The notes below the pieces were generated by a model, which worked only from the letters and a program-made list of their open reading frames with translations, had not been told where the DNA came from and did no database searches. From Methylococcaceae bacterium (GTDB lineage Bacteria > Pseudomonadota > Gammaproteobacteria > Methylococcales > UBA1147), in NCBI GenBank assembly GCA_022616595.1, contig JAKEEL010000225.1, positions 1 to 15,860 on the forward strand: DNA of 15,860 bases, given 5' to 3'. The position numbers and the translations under genes were made by a program. Of this stretch, positions 15,467 to 15,860 are shown piece after piece (the first letter of the stretch is position 1; every line of letters begins with the position of its first letter).

Positions 15467-15860
15467 CAGTCGCGCATTTTCGAAACTCTGCAGAAGTTTT
15501 CGTTCATTCTGGAAAAGGTCGAGGACTTATCGCGAAAGAATTTCGCCGTGATTATCGACGAGGCCCACAGCTCGCTAAGCGGCCAGTCGGCGGCCAATCT
15601 GCGGGTGGTGCTGGGTTCGGCATCTTCAGAAGATGCTCTCATCAAGGCCGAGCAGGACGACTCGGAAACGACACAAGACGATGATACGGAAGAACGGGTT
15701 TTGCAGGCGATCGAGGCCCGCGGCCGGCAAAAGAACCTGGGTTTCTTCGCCTTTACCGCGACCCCCAAACACCGGACGCTGGAAATGTTCGGCGTGAAGC
15801 GGGCCGACGGCAAACCTCATCCATTCCACCTGTATTCCATGCGGCAGGCCATCGAGGAAG
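15410..15860 (+). pseudogene. hsdR: Type I restriction endonuclease subunit R (HsdR), 5'-truncated and cut by the window end
   Basis: HsdR is the motor and nuclease subunit of type I restriction systems. From about 15476 the + frame reads RIFETLQKFSFILEKV, then FAVIIDEAHSSLSGQSA with the DEAH box at 15557-15568, and later FFAFTATPKHRTLEMFG (motif III, 15752-15769) and PFHLYSMRQAIEE, all typical of HsdR. The frame has no stop up to 15860, where the window ends. Upstream homology stops abruptly: the nuclease domain and helicase motif I, some 400 residues in normal HsdR, are missing. The ATG at 15410 is in frame, but the residues it adds are encoded by antisense NACHT sequence. I infer a broken gene; whether the rest is intact cannot be seen. 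Confidence 0.85.

Noticed and set aside
14734..15813. A continuous 359-residue - strand open frame
   Set aside because: Only its middle part (about 14881-15466) looks like protein sequence (NACHT-like). The first ~115 residues are antisense to clear hsdR coding, and the last ~45 lie beyond the SUMF1 frameshift, so I do not accept it as one gene.

Overview
The window is about 15.9 kb of moderately GC-rich bacterial chromosome. Gene content and order point to a gammaproteobacterium: a bioB-bioF-bioH-bioC-bioD cluster with bioH inside it, and tgt-yajC-secD-secF as a block. I think of methane-oxidising Methylococcales first, but that is inference and no genus can be named from the sequence.

Region 1 (68-4640, + strand) is a compact biotin operon. 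BioC methylates malonyl-ACP so that fatty acid synthesis can build a pimeloyl chain. BioH removes the methyl ester. BioF, BioD and BioB then carry out the first, third and last steps of ring assembly. The DAPA aminotransferase gene bioA is not in the window. bioF/bioH, bioH/bioC and bioC/bioD overlap by 20, 8 and 14 bp, so they are probably translated in a coupled way. Region 2 (4821-7901, + strand) is accessory: a family 2 O-methyltransferase behind a near-perfect Shine-Dalgarno, then archease and the RNA ligase RtcB, which form a known RNA repair pair. Region 3 (8081-12412, + strand) is housekeeping: tRNA-guanine transglycosylase for queuosine, followed by the YajC-SecD-SecF accessory complex of the Sec translocon. 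A gap rich in hairpins (12413-12524) separates it from a convergent - strand gene.

Region 4 (12525-14354, - strand) is one long protein with an N-terminal PlsC-type acyltransferase domain and a C-terminal GNAT/OlsB-type domain. This is the architecture of OlsF-type ornithine lipid synthases. Its upstream gap holds a 13-bp direct repeat and a nested inverted repeat.

Region 5 (14523-15860) is a wreckage zone at the edge of what looks like a defence island. On the - strand there is the C-terminal part of a NACHT-type STAND ATPase running into the start of a formylglycine-generating-enzyme-like (SUMF1) domain. The middle of that domain is missing, and its C-terminal end continues in another frame. 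On the + strand a type I restriction HsdR begins abruptly near its DEAH box and runs off the window. The two genes point away from each other and both lack their N-terminal parts at the same point (about 15466-15480). That fits one deletion that removed both 5' ends, or an assembly join. The last ~40 codons of the SUMF1 fragment look like the variable region of a diversity-generating retroelement target, although no reverse transcriptase or template repeat lies in the window. I see no tRNA or rRNA gene, CRISPR array or insertion sequence.
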